DNA of 13,834 nucleotides, from assembly GCA_016931015.1 (NCBI GenBank), contig JAFGFP010000061.1, positions 1-13,834 of the forward strand, in the 5' to 3' direction. A program made the position numbers and the translations under genes. Below are positions 1-6,759 of this stretch, one piece after another. The stretch comes from Dehalococcoidales bacterium. Lineage in GTDB: Bacteria; Chloroflexota; Dehalococcoidia; Dehalococcoidales; UBA5760. Under the pieces are notes generated by a model that made no database searches, was not told the DNA's origin, and saw nothing but the letters and a program-made list of their open reading frames with translations. Within the stretch, counting starts at the first letter, position 1; each line of letters begins with the position of its first letter.

Positions 1-639
1 GAGGTGTGCCGGGCGTGGTCGGCATCGAAGGGGGAGAGGCGAACCAGCCGGTGCACCCCCCGCTCCGATCTGAGATAGCCGAAGGCATAATCGCCCCCGA
101 CCTCGATAACGGCGCTCTTGACGCCCGCCTCATCGCCGGGGGAGACGTCGAAGACCTCCGCATTATAACCGCGGCGCTCCGCCCAGCGCAAATACATTCT
201 CATCAGCATCTCCGCCCAGTCCTGAGACTCGGTGCCGCCGGCACCGGCGTGGACGGACAGAATAGCGTTTCTCTCGTCATACTCACCACTAAAGGCCAGC
301 TCCAGCTCCAGTTCGTCAAGCTCGGCGGCTATCTTATCCACCTCCGCCTGAACCCCCGCTTCAAGCTGGCTATCGCCTTCCTCCTCAGCCAGAGACGCCA
401 ACTCCACAGTCTCGGCGACCCTTTTCTCCAGGCCGCGCCACCGCTCGACCGCCCGCTTCCGCTCCGCCAGGCGGCGCATGATACTCTGCGCCCGGGCCTG
501 GTCCTGCCACAGGTCGGGTTTGGCCGACTCCTTCTCTAAGCGGCTGACCTCTTTCTCCTGAGCCGCAATGTCAAAGATGCACCAGGGCGGCAGCCACTCT
601 AGTCCTTAAGTCCTCTAAACTGTCCTTTATTTCCTGCAT
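1..639 (-). CDS. prfB: Peptide chain release factor 2 (RF2), 5' part, with programmed +1 frameshift
   Basis: RF2 reads UGA and UAA stop codons on the ribosome and releases the finished chain. The reverse strand starts at ATG 639-637 behind a G-rich ribosome site (GGGGG, 5 bases upstream). The zero frame gives 22 codons and then meets TGA at 573-571 in the context CTT TGA C, the classical RF2 recoding site. Reading on in the +1 frame (GAC, 572-570) gives a continuous RF2 protein to the window edge: a charged helical N-terminal domain, then the family blocks NAILSVHAGAGGTESQDW and GVHRLVRLSPFDADHARHTS. The GGQ loop lies beyond the edge. nfi lies upstream on the same strand, 23 bases away, so the two are probably cotranscribed. 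Regulation is the known loop in which scarce RF2 favours the frameshift and hence more RF2. The gene is partial only because the window ends. Identity is very sure. Confidence 0.96.
564..585 (-). promoter_or_regulatory. RF2 programmed +1 frameshift site
   Basis: The slippery CTT codon (576-574) is followed by TGA (573-571) and C (570), the recoding signal known from most bacterial prfB genes. The upstream Shine-Dalgarno-like stimulator normally resembles AGGGGG three bases before CTT. Here the same position holds CTGGTG then CAT, so only GGTG can pair with the anti-Shine-Dalgarno end. The site fits the frame change exactly: protein homology ends in one frame and resumes in the next at this point. 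The weak stimulator is an observation; its effect on efficiency is unknown. Confidence 0.93.
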
Positions 640-662
640 CTTACCCCCGCCTGGGTCTCTCC

Positions 663-1334
663 TTACGGTCCCAGATTTCCCCCCGCCGCCAGATGGGCAA
701 GCCGGGTGGGCTCCGGCAAGCGGTAGCCCCGACAGCATTTTAGCACCCAGCCAACAGCCGACTCAAGGCTGAGCCTATGCCCGATGGAAACATAGACCGG
801 CTTAACGCCGGTTTTGGTGCGTAGCGCCACGCCGATAGTCTCTCCCTCATCCACCACCTCAACACGGCTGCCAGCCTCCGCAGCCAGCGCCTCGTGCTGA
901 CCGCAGAGCCGCGACTTGGCACAGCCGATAGTCGGGGTATCGAGAAACAGTCCCAGGTGAGAGGCCAGCCCCAATCGCCGCGGGTGGCTGATTCCCTGCC
1001 CGTCAACCAGGATAAGGTCGGGCACCCTTTCCAGGCTCCAGCAGGCATCCAGTATCAGGGGCGCCTCCCGGAAGGAGAGCAAGCCCGGGATGTAGGGAAG
1101 CCTGAGCCGGCTCCGGGACAATCTTACCTCCACGACCTTAAGCTCCGGGTAGGATAAAACGACCACGGCCCCGGTAGCCAGCGCCACCCCCCTCCCTACG
1201 GATATATCAACCCCAGCGATAAAGCGGGGGGTTTCTACATCGCCGCTCCGGGATACCCTCTTCGCCAGGCCCCTCTGTATCTCCCGGGCCTCGGGGATGC
1301 CGACCTGCCAGCCGTGTAGCTCGGTTACCTTCAT
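663..1334 (-). CDS. nfi: Endonuclease V (deoxyinosine 3' endonuclease)
   Basis: Endonuclease V nicks DNA one base 3' of deaminated adenine (inosine) and starts repair. The 223-residue product has the usual family length and the key residues in order: D43 in GVDIS, Y81 in LPYIPG, E90 in SFREAP, D111 and H117 in LVDGQGISHPRRLGLASHLG, K140 in GCAKS, and a late SIGHR. These match the acidic metal ligands and the wedge/catalytic residues known for the Thermotoga enzyme. I chose ATG 1334-1332 (MKVTELHGW) because the family N-terminus begins there; an in-frame TTG at 1370 would add 12 residues but overlaps the promoter -35. It precedes prfB on the same strand. The ATG sits about where transcription should start, so the message may be leaderless. 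Confidence 0.94.
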   Translation of the reverse strand: MKVTELHGWQVGIPEAREIQRGLAKRVSRSGDVETPRFIAGVDISVGRGVALATGAVVVLSYPELKVVEVRLSRSRLRLPYIPGLLSFREAPLILDACWSLERVPDLILVDGQGISHPRRLGLASHLGLFLDTPTIGCAKSRLCGQHEALAAEAGSRVEVVDEGETIGVALRTKTGVKPVYVSIGHRLSLESAVGWVLKCCRGYRLPEPTRLAHLAAGGNLGP

Positions 1335-1340
1335 AACCTG

Positions 1341-1370
1341 ATTATAGGCATTTAGCCACCTCGGTGGCAA
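1341..1370 (-). promoter_or_regulatory. Sigma-70 type promoter of nfi-prfB, possibly leaderless
   Basis: On the minus strand TTGCCA (1370-1365) and a perfect TATAAT (1346-1341) are separated by 18 bases. Seven bases beyond the -10 lies 1334, the A of the nfi ATG, so the predicted mRNA would begin at or within a base or two of the start codon. Strong by consensus; not tested. Confidence 0.72.
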
Positions 1371-1396
1371 TTTATCACACTAGAAATTGTTCGCTA

Positions 1397-1425
1397 TTGA
1401 CAGTTAACAGCTAATAGCGCATAAT
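1397..1425 (+). promoter_or_regulatory. Sigma-70 type promoter of rpsP-khpA-rimM
   Basis: A perfect TTGACA (1397-1402), 17-base spacer and CATAAT (1420-1425) predict a start near 1432 and a leader of about 31 bases that carries the rpsP ribosome site. It is divergent from the nfi promoter; the two -35 elements are only 26 bases apart, so the polymerases could interfere with each other. Confidence 0.8.
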
Positions 1426-1462
1426 AGACAAGTCATTCAACAACTAGGAAGGTCACCGGGAA

Positions 1463-1732
1463 GTGGTAAAAATTAGATTACGGCGCGTCGGTGCCAAAAA
1501 GCGACCGAGCTACCGCGTGGTGGTAGCCGATATTCGCGCCCCCCGCGACGGGGCGTTTATCGAAACTATTGGACACTATAATCCCTTGACCGACCCCGAA
1601 ACAGTAGTCATTGACGAAGAGAAAGCCCTGCACTGGCTGGCTCAGGGGGCCCAACCGACAGCGACTACTACCAGGCTACTCTCAAAAACAGGCATTTGGG
1701 AAAAGTTCAAAAAAGTCAAGGAGATGACATGA
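1463..1732 (+). CDS. rpsP: 30S ribosomal protein S16
   Basis: S16 is a small-subunit protein needed for 30S assembly. The 89-residue product starts [20 protein letters not shown], the family signature, continues with the [10 protein letters not shown] block, and has the usual length. The start is GTG at 1463 with AGGAAGGT nine bases upstream; no ATG in frame would keep the conserved N-terminus. Its stop overlaps the next start as ATGA at 1729-1732, so S16 and KhpA translation are probably coupled. It is the first gene of a ribosome-biogenesis unit. Confidence 0.97.
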   Translation: MVKIRLRRVGAKKRPSYRVVVADIRAPRDGAFIETIGHYNPLTDPETVVIDEEKALHWLAQGAQPTATTTRLLSKTGIWEKFKKVKEMT

Positions 1733-1956
1733 AGGAACTAATTGAATACATCGCCAAATCAATCGTCAACTCGCCTGATGACGTAGTAGTCACCGAGGAA
1801 ACCAACGAAGAAGGCACTAAGTTCACCCTCCAGGTCGCCGACGAGGACAAGGGTAGAGTCATCGGTAAGCAGGGCCGAATCGCGGCTGCCATCCGCACCT
1901 TAATCAGGGTGAAAGCCGCTAAAGCCGGGACCAGAGCTACTCTGGAGATTCTCTGA
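1729..1956 (+). CDS. khpA: KH-domain RNA-binding protein KhpA (YlqC family)
   Basis: The 75-residue product is a single KH domain. The RNA-gripping GxxG loop is GKQG at residues 46-49 within [16 protein letters not shown]. In the family this small cytoplasmic protein, often with KhpB/Jag, binds many RNAs and affects cell growth and envelope control; here that is inferred from family membership. The start is ATG 1729, not an upstream in-frame ATG at 1696, because AAGGAG lies five bases before it and the family begins MKELIEYI. It overlaps the rpsP stop by four bases. The position between rpsP and rimM is the standard one. Confidence 0.94.
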   Translation: MKELIEYIAKSIVNSPDDVVVTEETNEEGTKFTLQVADEDKGRVIGKQGRIAAAIRTLIRVKAAKAGTRATLEIL

Positions 1957-1979
1957 TAACCCCGAGTGCCGTAATCAGC

Positions 1980-2051
1980 CACTAAAAATGAGGAAAATCC
2001 CCTCTCCGGTTCTATCTTCTTTCACCCTAAAAAGAGAGGGGATTTTTAGTG
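1980..2051 (+). other. Inverted repeat with two alternative pairings before rimM (attenuator or terminator candidate)
   Basis: Perfect 13-base arms at 1994-2006 and 2034-2046 (AAAATCCCCTCTC against GAGAGGGGATTTT) enclose a 27-base loop, and the 3' arm ends in five T. The same T-rich tail, TTTTTAGTG at 2043-2051, is also complementary to CACTAAAAA at 1980-1988. The RNA could therefore form either one 13-bp stem or a 9+9-bp stem with a bulge. The G-rich stem followed by a U run could stop some transcription between khpA and rimM. The pairing is seen directly; the function is inferred. Confidence 0.55.
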
Positions 2052-2139
2052 AGCACTCAAGAGGACGGAGTTACTCAGGATTCGGATAAGCCTCCATAAG
2101 ATGAGCCCGGCCGGAAAATCAAACCGGCCCCGAAGAGGC

Positions 2140-2661
2140 ATGAGCACAGCCGAACCGGAATACATCACCATCGGGCAAATCCTGGCCCCGTGGGGAGTCA
2201 GGGGTAAAATCAGGGTAGCCTTAGCCACCGATTTCCCCCAACGCTTCGACCCCGGCGAGAGGGTCTACCTGAACCACCAGCCGGTAGCCATCGAAAGCGC
2301 CCAGTGGCACAAAGGCAAGGTCATCATCAAGTTAAGCGGCGTTGACAGCGCCGCCGCCGCCCAGAAGCTAAGGGGAAAGTCCCTAGAGATACCCCGGAGC
2401 CAGCTTAAGGCGCTACCCGAGGGAGAGTATTACCTCTTTCAGATTATCGGCCTTACGGTCTGGACCAGCGGCGGGGAGCTACTGGGCGAGGTCACCGAGA
2501 TTCAATCCTCACAGGGTAACGACACCTATCTCGTTAAAGGAAACCGGGGAGAGATTCTGATTCCCGCCATCGAGGACGTGGTTACCTCGATCGACCTTGA
2601 GAAACGACGCATGGTCATCGAGCCTATAGAGGGACTGCTCGACCTGAACTCGAAGAGGTAG
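2140..2661 (+). CDS. rimM: Ribosome maturation factor RimM
   Basis: RimM binds ribosomal protein S19 and assists maturation of the 30S head. From ATG 2140 the product is 173 residues: an N-terminal RimM beta-barrel opening YITIGQILAPWGVRGKIRV, then a PRC-barrel domain from about residue 95 (EYYLFQIIGLTVWTSGGELL) containing the ILIPAIEDVV block. ATG 2101 in the same frame would add 13 residues not typical of the family, and neither start has a clear ribosome site (GAAGAGG lies only one base before 2140). The extension also contains a GGCCGG/CCGGCC hairpin (2109-2114 with 2124-2129), which looks more like leader than coding sequence. Normally trmD and rplS follow; here the unit ends and the next gene is convergent. 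Identity is sure, start uncertain. Confidence 0.93.
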   Translation: MSTAEPEYITIGQILAPWGVRGKIRVALATDFPQRFDPGERVYLNHQPVAIESAQWHKGKVIIKLSGVDSAAAAQKLRGKSLEIPRSQLKALPEGEYYLFQIIGLTVWTSGGELLGEVTEIQSSQGNDTYLVKGNRGEILIPAIEDVVTSIDLEKRRMVIEPIEGLLDLNSKR

Positions 2662-2669
2662 CCGCCGAC

Positions 2670-3224
2670 TTAGGACTTACGCTTGTCGAAGTCATCCAGG
2701 TCGAGGGTGTTAATGAAATCGTAAAAGGCGGAGAGCTTTTTCTTCTCTTCTTCGCTGAGCGCCTTACCCTTGCCCTCGGCGAGGCCCGGCTCCGCTTCGC
2801 CGGCTATCGGCTTACCCGTTTCCTTATCCAAGAAGATGCCGGCCTTGTCCAGGACCGCCTCCTCGGCGTAGATAGCCACCCCGGCCCTCACCGCCAGTGC
2901 CAAGGCGTCGCTGGGCCGCGAGTCAACCTCCACCTCCCCACCATCGACGTTCAGCAGAATCCGGGCATAGAAGGTATCGTTTTTGAGGTCGCTGACAATG
3001 ATAGACTTGACACTGGCTCCCAGAACATCGATCATCGATTGCAGCAGGTCGTGAGTCAAGGGTCGGGGTACGGAGACGTCCTGCAGCTTAACGGCGATGG
3101 CATCGGCCTCGGCCGCCCCAATCCAGATGGGCAGGTAGCGTTCGGCGCCCTTTTCCTTAAGAATCACCACCCGCTGGTAGTTCATGAGACTAACCCGGAT
3201 GCTGTCGATTGTCATCTCTATCAT
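2670..3224 (-). CDS. Bifunctional nuclease family protein (BFN, DUF151)
   Basis: The 184-residue product begins MIEMTIDSIRVSLMNYQRVV and carries the family blocks LPIWIGAAEADAIAVKLQ, PRPLTHDLL and VEVDSRPSDALALAVRAGVAIYA. Family members have been reported to have RNase and DNase activity, and structures exist for the Thermotoga homologue, but the bacterial role is not well settled. After the domain (about residues 1-135) comes a charged tail ending LDLDDFDKRKS, as in related proteins. The start is ATG 3224 because AGGAGGGG lies eight bases upstream; an in-frame start at 3272 would cover the ribosome site and the promoter. It has its own promoter and converges on rimM with eight bases between the stop codons, with no terminator seen between them. 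Confidence 0.9.
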   Translation of the reverse strand: MIEMTIDSIRVSLMNYQRVVILKEKGAERYLPIWIGAAEADAIAVKLQDVSVPRPLTHDLLQSMIDVLGASVKSIIVSDLKNDTFYARILLNVDGGEVEVDSRPSDALALAVRAGVAIYAEEAVLDKAGIFLDKETGKPIAGEAEPGLAEGKGKALSEEEKKKLSAFYDFINTLDLDDFDKRKS

Positions 3225-3256
3225 CGGCCACACCCCTCCTCTTCTCGGATAGTCTA

Positions 3257-3285
3257 ATTCTAAACATCGCAACGGGTACTGTCAA
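3257..3285 (-). promoter_or_regulatory. Sigma-70 type promoter of the BFN gene
   Basis: On the minus strand, a perfect TTGACA (3285-3280), a 17-base spacer and TAGAAT (3262-3257) predict a start near 3250 and a leader of about 26 bases that includes the AGGAGGGG ribosome site. It lies back to back with the ppsA promoter region. Confidence 0.8.
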
Positions 3286-3348
3286 ATAAGAAAAATGGGT
3301 GCGGAGCGAGCGCGCTTACCCGAAACCGCCGGGCCCGACCGCCTGCTT

Positions 3349-3386
3349 TATGCTATATTCATGGTATATGGTATAATAATATGCTA
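3349..3386 (+). promoter_or_regulatory. Extended -10 promoter of the ppsA-dgt-dnaG-rpoD operon
   Basis: TGGTATAAT at 3369-3377 is a perfect extended -10 (TGn plus TATAAT). No good -35 stands at the expected distance, as is usual for this class. The predicted start is near 3384, giving a leader of about 65 bases. A direct repeat TATGCTA (3349-3355 and 3380-3386) flanks the -10 with 31 bases between copies, close to three helical turns, and could be an operator. The stretch 3286-3348 is GC-rich with no gene that I can see. Confidence 0.65.
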
Positions 3387-3448
3387 CAACAGAGTGCCAC
3401 CTCGCGCTGCCCCCCCAAAGTCGAGCGGAAAAGGAGGCCCCTTTAATC

Positions 3449-5710
3449 ATGCGTGAAGGTCAAAAGACCATCGTTTGGTTCAATGAGGTCACCAAAAAGG
3501 ACATCCCCATTGTGGGCGGGAAGGGGGCTAACCTCGGCGAGCTGACCAACGCCGGCGTCCCGGTGCCGCCGGGCTTCATCGTCACCGCCGCCGCCTACTT
3601 CGACTTCCTGGAGCAGGCGAAAATCAGCGACCAGATTCGCCAGCTACTGCACCCGGCGGACACTAACAACAGTAAGCAGCTCCAGGAGATTGCCCGGAAG
3701 GTGCAGCAGGTTATCCTCGACGCCAAGATGCCCGCGGAGCTAGCCGCCGAGATTCGGGAAGCCTACCAAAAGATGGGTGGGGGGCTGGTTGCGGTGCGCT
3801 CTTCTGCCACCGCCGAAGACCTGCCCGAAGCCTCGTTCGCCGGCCAGCAGCGCACCTACCTCAACCTGCGCACGGAAAAGGAAGTGGTGGCCGCGGTTCA
3901 GGGGTGCTGGGCATCCCTCTTCGAAGCCCGCGCCATCTTCTACCGGGAGCAGCAGGGCTTCGACCACTTCCAGGTGGGCATTGCCGTGCCGGTGCAGAGA
4001 ATGGTGCAGTCCGAGTCCTCCGGGGTCATGTTCACCATTGAGCCGGTAACCAGCGACCGAAGCAAGATTGTCATCGAAGCGATATTCGGCCTGGGCGAGG
4101 CCATCGTCTCGGGAGAGGTAAACCCCGACCTCTACGTCTTAGACAAAGAAAGCCTGACCATAAGCTCCAAAAAGCTGAGCCGCCAGGACCGCCAGCTCAT
4201 CCGCAACCCGGAGGCCAGTGACGTAAGCACCAACATCTGGGCCCCGGTGCCGAGCTCGGAGCAGTCCCTGCAGAAACTGTCCGACACCGACATCGCCAAG
4301 CTGGCCTGGATCGGGAAACAGATAGAATACCACTACGATTTCCCTCAGGACATCGAGTGGGCCAAGGAAAACAAAAAGATATTCATCCTGCAGACCCGGC
4401 CGGTGACCACCATCAAGGAGACCATCGAGGCGGAGCCGGAAATCAAGGCTCCGGTGCTTCTCTCCGGGGTGGCCGCCAGTCCCGGTATTGCCTCCGGGCC
4501 GGTAAAGACCATCCCCGACGCCTCCCAGATAGACCGGGTGCACGACGGCGACATCCTGGTTACCGAAATGACCACCCCCGACTTCGTGCCGGCCATGAAA
4601 AGGGCAGCGGCTATCGTCACCAACCGCGGGGGGCGGACGGCCCACGCCGCCATCGTCAGCCGGGAGCTGGGTATCCCCTGCGTCGTCGGCGCCGAGGAGG
4701 CGACTACCACCCTAAGCGACGGGCAGGTAATCACCGTGGACGGCTCGCACGGCAAGGTCTACGAAGGCAAGGTAACCCGCCGTATCAAGACCTCCTCCGT
4801 CTCCACCCTCTTCCAGGAATCAATCAAGACCAAAACCAGGGTCTACGTCAACTTAGCGCAGCCGGAGCTAGCCGACCGGGTGGCCACCCGCAACGTGGAC
4901 GGGGTCGGCCTGCTTCGGGCCGAGTTCATGATGGCCCACATCGGCGAGCACCCCAACTACATGCTCAGCCAGAACCGGGGCGGCGAGTTTATCGACAAGC
5001 TCGCCGCAGGCATCACCACCTTCGCCCAAGCGTTTCACCCCCGCCCCGTGGTCTACCGCACCAACGACTTTAAGACCAACGAGTACCGGTCGCTTACCGG
5101 CGGCGAGAACTACGAGGGGACCGAGGAAAACCCCATGCTCGGCTACCGGGGGGCCGCCCGCTACGTCAAGGACGTCGAGGTCTTCAAGCTGGAGCTGGCC
5201 GCCATCAAGAAGGTGCGCCAGAGCTACCCCGGCCTGTGGGTTATGATTCCCTTCGTGCGCACCGTTAACGAGCTGGCGCAGACGGTAAAGATAATGGAAG
5301 CGGAGGGCCTTAAGCGCTCCGAGGACTTCAAAATCTGGATGATGGTCGAGGTGCCCTCCAATATCTTCCTGCTGGAGAAGTTTCTTAAGGTCGGTATCGA
5401 CGGCATATCCATCGGCTCTAACGACCTAACCCAGCTTATCCTGGGGGTCGATAGAGATAACGCCACCCTCGCCGAGGAGTTCGACGAGCGGGACGAGGCG
5501 GTAATGATGGCTCTGGAGCGGGCGATTAAGGTGACCAAGAGCCTGGGGGTTACCTCGTCTATCTGCGGTCAGGCGCCCTCGGTATACCCCGAGCTCACCG
5601 AGAAGCTGGTGGAGTGGGGCATTACCTCGGTATCGGTAAGCCCGGACATGATTGGCACCACCCGCAGGATAATCGCCAAGGCAGAGGCGAAGCTGAAGCT
5701 TAATGATTGA
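3449..5710 (+). CDS. ppsA: Phosphoenolpyruvate synthase (pyruvate, water dikinase)
   Basis: The enzyme makes PEP from pyruvate and ATP (giving AMP and phosphate) and so opens gluconeogenesis in the cytoplasm. The 753-residue product shows the three expected parts: an N-terminal ATP-grasp domain (VGGKGANLGELTNAGVPVPPGF near residue 22, VRSSATAEDLPEASFAGQQ at 116-134), a phosphohistidine domain with GGRTAHAAIVSREL and swivelling H399, and a C-terminal PEP/pyruvate barrel with ISIGSNDLTQLILGVDRD and the acid/base C706 in SICGQ. That cysteine and the domain order argue against a rifampicin phosphotransferase. It is a little shorter than E. coli PpsA. ATG 3449 has AAGGAGG 11 bases upstream. It is the first gene of an operon; its last eight bases overlap dgt. 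Confidence 0.95.
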   Translation: MREGQKTIVWFNEVTKKDIPIVGGKGANLGELTNAGVPVPPGFIVTAAAYFDFLEQAKISDQIRQLLHPADTNNSKQLQEIARKVQQVILDAKMPAELAAEIREAYQKMGGGLVAVRSSATAEDLPEASFAGQQRTYLNLRTEKEVVAAVQGCWASLFEARAIFYREQQGFDHFQVGIAVPVQRMVQSESSGVMFTIEPVTSDRSKIVIEAIFGLGEAIVSGEVNPDLYVLDKESLTISSKKLSRQDRQLIRNPEASDVSTNIWAPVPSSEQSLQKLSDTDIAKLAWIGKQIEYHYDFPQDIEWAKENKKIFILQTRPVTTIKETIEAEPEIKAPVLLSGVAASPGIASGPVKTIPDASQIDRVHDGDILVTEMTTPDFVPAMKRAAAIVTNRGGRTAHAAIVSRELGIPCVVGAEEATTTLSDGQVITVDGSHGKVYEGKVTRRIKTSSVSTLFQESIKTKTRVYVNLAQPELADRVATRNVDGVGLLRAEFMMAHIGEHPNYMLSQNRGGEFIDKLAAGITTFAQAFHPRPVVYRTNDFKTNEYRSLTGGENYEGTEENPMLGYRGAARYVKDVEVFKLELAAIKKVRQSYPGLWVMIPFVRTVNELAQTVKIMEAEGLKRSEDFKIWMMVEVPSNIFLLEKFLKVGIDGISIGSNDLTQLILGVDRDNATLAEEFDERDEAVMMALERAIKVTKSLGVTSSICGQAPSVYPELTEKLVEWGITSVSVSPDMIGTTRRIIAKAEAKLKLND

Positions 5711-6755
5711 ACAGCTTAACATTCGCCAGATAACCGAGAAAAGGGAGGAGGGGCTCTCCCCTCACGCCGCCAGGAGTCAGCTATCGCGGGGCCGCGCCCG
5801 GCCGGAAGAGCCCTGCCCGATACGCACCGCCTTTCAGCGCGACCGGGACCGTATCATCCACTGTAAGGCCTTCCGCCGCCTCAAGCACAAGACCCAGGTC
5901 TTCATCGCTCCGCTGGGCGACCATTACGTCACCCGCCTCACCCACACCCTGGAGGTCTCCCAGATAGCCCGCACCATCGCCCGCGCCCTGAACCTGAACG
6001 AAGACCTGACGGAGGCTATCGCCCTGGGACATGATTTGGGACACACCCCCTTCGGCCACGTGGGTGAGGACGTGCTCGATGAACTCTACCCCAAAGGCTT
6101 CCGGCACAACGAGCAGAGCCTGCGCGTGGTCGACCTCCTGGAAAAGGAGGGGCGCGGCCTCAACCTTACCTGGGAGGTACGCGACGGCATTCTGAACCAC
6201 TCCAAGACGGAGCTGGAGACGCTTGAGCAGGACTGGGGGGAGGTGGCCACCCTGGAGGGCAAGGTATGCCGCATCGCCGACGTCGTGGCCTACATTAACC
6301 ACGATATCGGGGACGCGGTCAGAGCCGGGATTATCACCGAGGGGGAGCTCCCGCTCTCGGCCATCCAGGTGCTGGGGCTGACCCACTCACAGCGCATCAA
6401 CACCATGGTTAGTGATATTATAGAAAAGTCGTGGGCGGCCACCGGCCTTACTAAAACTCAAGAAAAACCGGCTATCGCCATGAGCCCCGAGGTGCTTAGC
6501 GCTACCGACACCCTGCGCAAGTTCCTCTTCGAGCGGGTCTACGAGATACGCTCCGTACAGAAGGAATCGGAAAGAGCCAAAGAGGTCGTCCGCCAGCTTT
6601 ACAGCTACTTCGGGGAGCACGCCGACGAAATGCCGCCGGAGTACCGCCTCGACCGCGTCGATACGGCGCGGGGGGTGGTCGACTACATCGCCGGCATGAC
6701 CGACCACTACGCCCTGAGAAAAGCCGAGGCGCTAGCGCCGGTAAGGGGTAAATAG
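5703..6755 (+). CDS. dgt: dGTP triphosphohydrolase-like HD-domain protein
   Basis: Members of this HD-superfamily group hydrolyse dNTPs, classically dGTP, to the nucleoside and triphosphate, and so help set dNTP pools. The 350-residue product has the metal-binding set in order: H81 in RLTHTLEVSQ, H110-D111 in ALGHDLGHTPFGH, and D193 in IADVVAYINHD. The N-terminal IRTAFQRDRDRIIHCKAFRRLKHKTQVF block is also typical. The length fits the shorter Dgt-like subfamily rather than the 505-residue E. coli Dgt, so the exact substrate is open. ATG 5703 overlaps the ppsA stop by eight bases, with only a weak upstream GAGG, implying translational coupling. dnaG begins four bases after its stop. Confidence 0.93.
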   Translation: MIEQLNIRQITEKREEGLSPHAARSQLSRGRARPEEPCPIRTAFQRDRDRIIHCKAFRRLKHKTQVFIAPLGDHYVTRLTHTLEVSQIARTIARALNLNEDLTEAIALGHDLGHTPFGHVGEDVLDELYPKGFRHNEQSLRVVDLLEKEGRGLNLTWEVRDGILNHSKTELETLEQDWGEVATLEGKVCRIADVVAYINHDIGDAVRAGIITEGELPLSAIQVLGLTHSQRINTMVSDIIEKSWAATGLTKTQEKPAIAMSPEVLSATDTLRKFLFERVYEIRSVQKESERAKEVVRQLYSYFGEHADEMPPEYRLDRVDTARGVVDYIAGMTDHYALRKAEALAPVRGK

Positions 6756-6759
6756 CCAG

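Noticed and set aside
6..539. Long plus-strand open frame opposite prfB
   Set aside because: The minus strand encodes unmistakable RF2 sequence through this whole stretch; the plus-strand frame is a GC-rich shadow with no family features.
3355..3369. Possible palindromic operator around CATG before ppsA
   Set aside because: On checking base by base, only the central CATG is symmetric; the flanks do not pair. Only the separate TATGCTA direct repeat survives.
3225..3448. tRNA or small RNA gene between the BFN gene and ppsA
   Set aside because: No cloverleaf, T-loop motif or terminator could be found; the stretch is explained by two divergent promoters and leaders.
4139..4645. Long minus-strand open frame inside ppsA, with similar ones inside dgt (5781-6386) and dnaG (7240-7620)
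   Set aside because: All are antisense to well-conserved enzymes, have low-complexity Gly/Arg/Val-rich translations and lack ribosome sites; they follow from high third-position GC.
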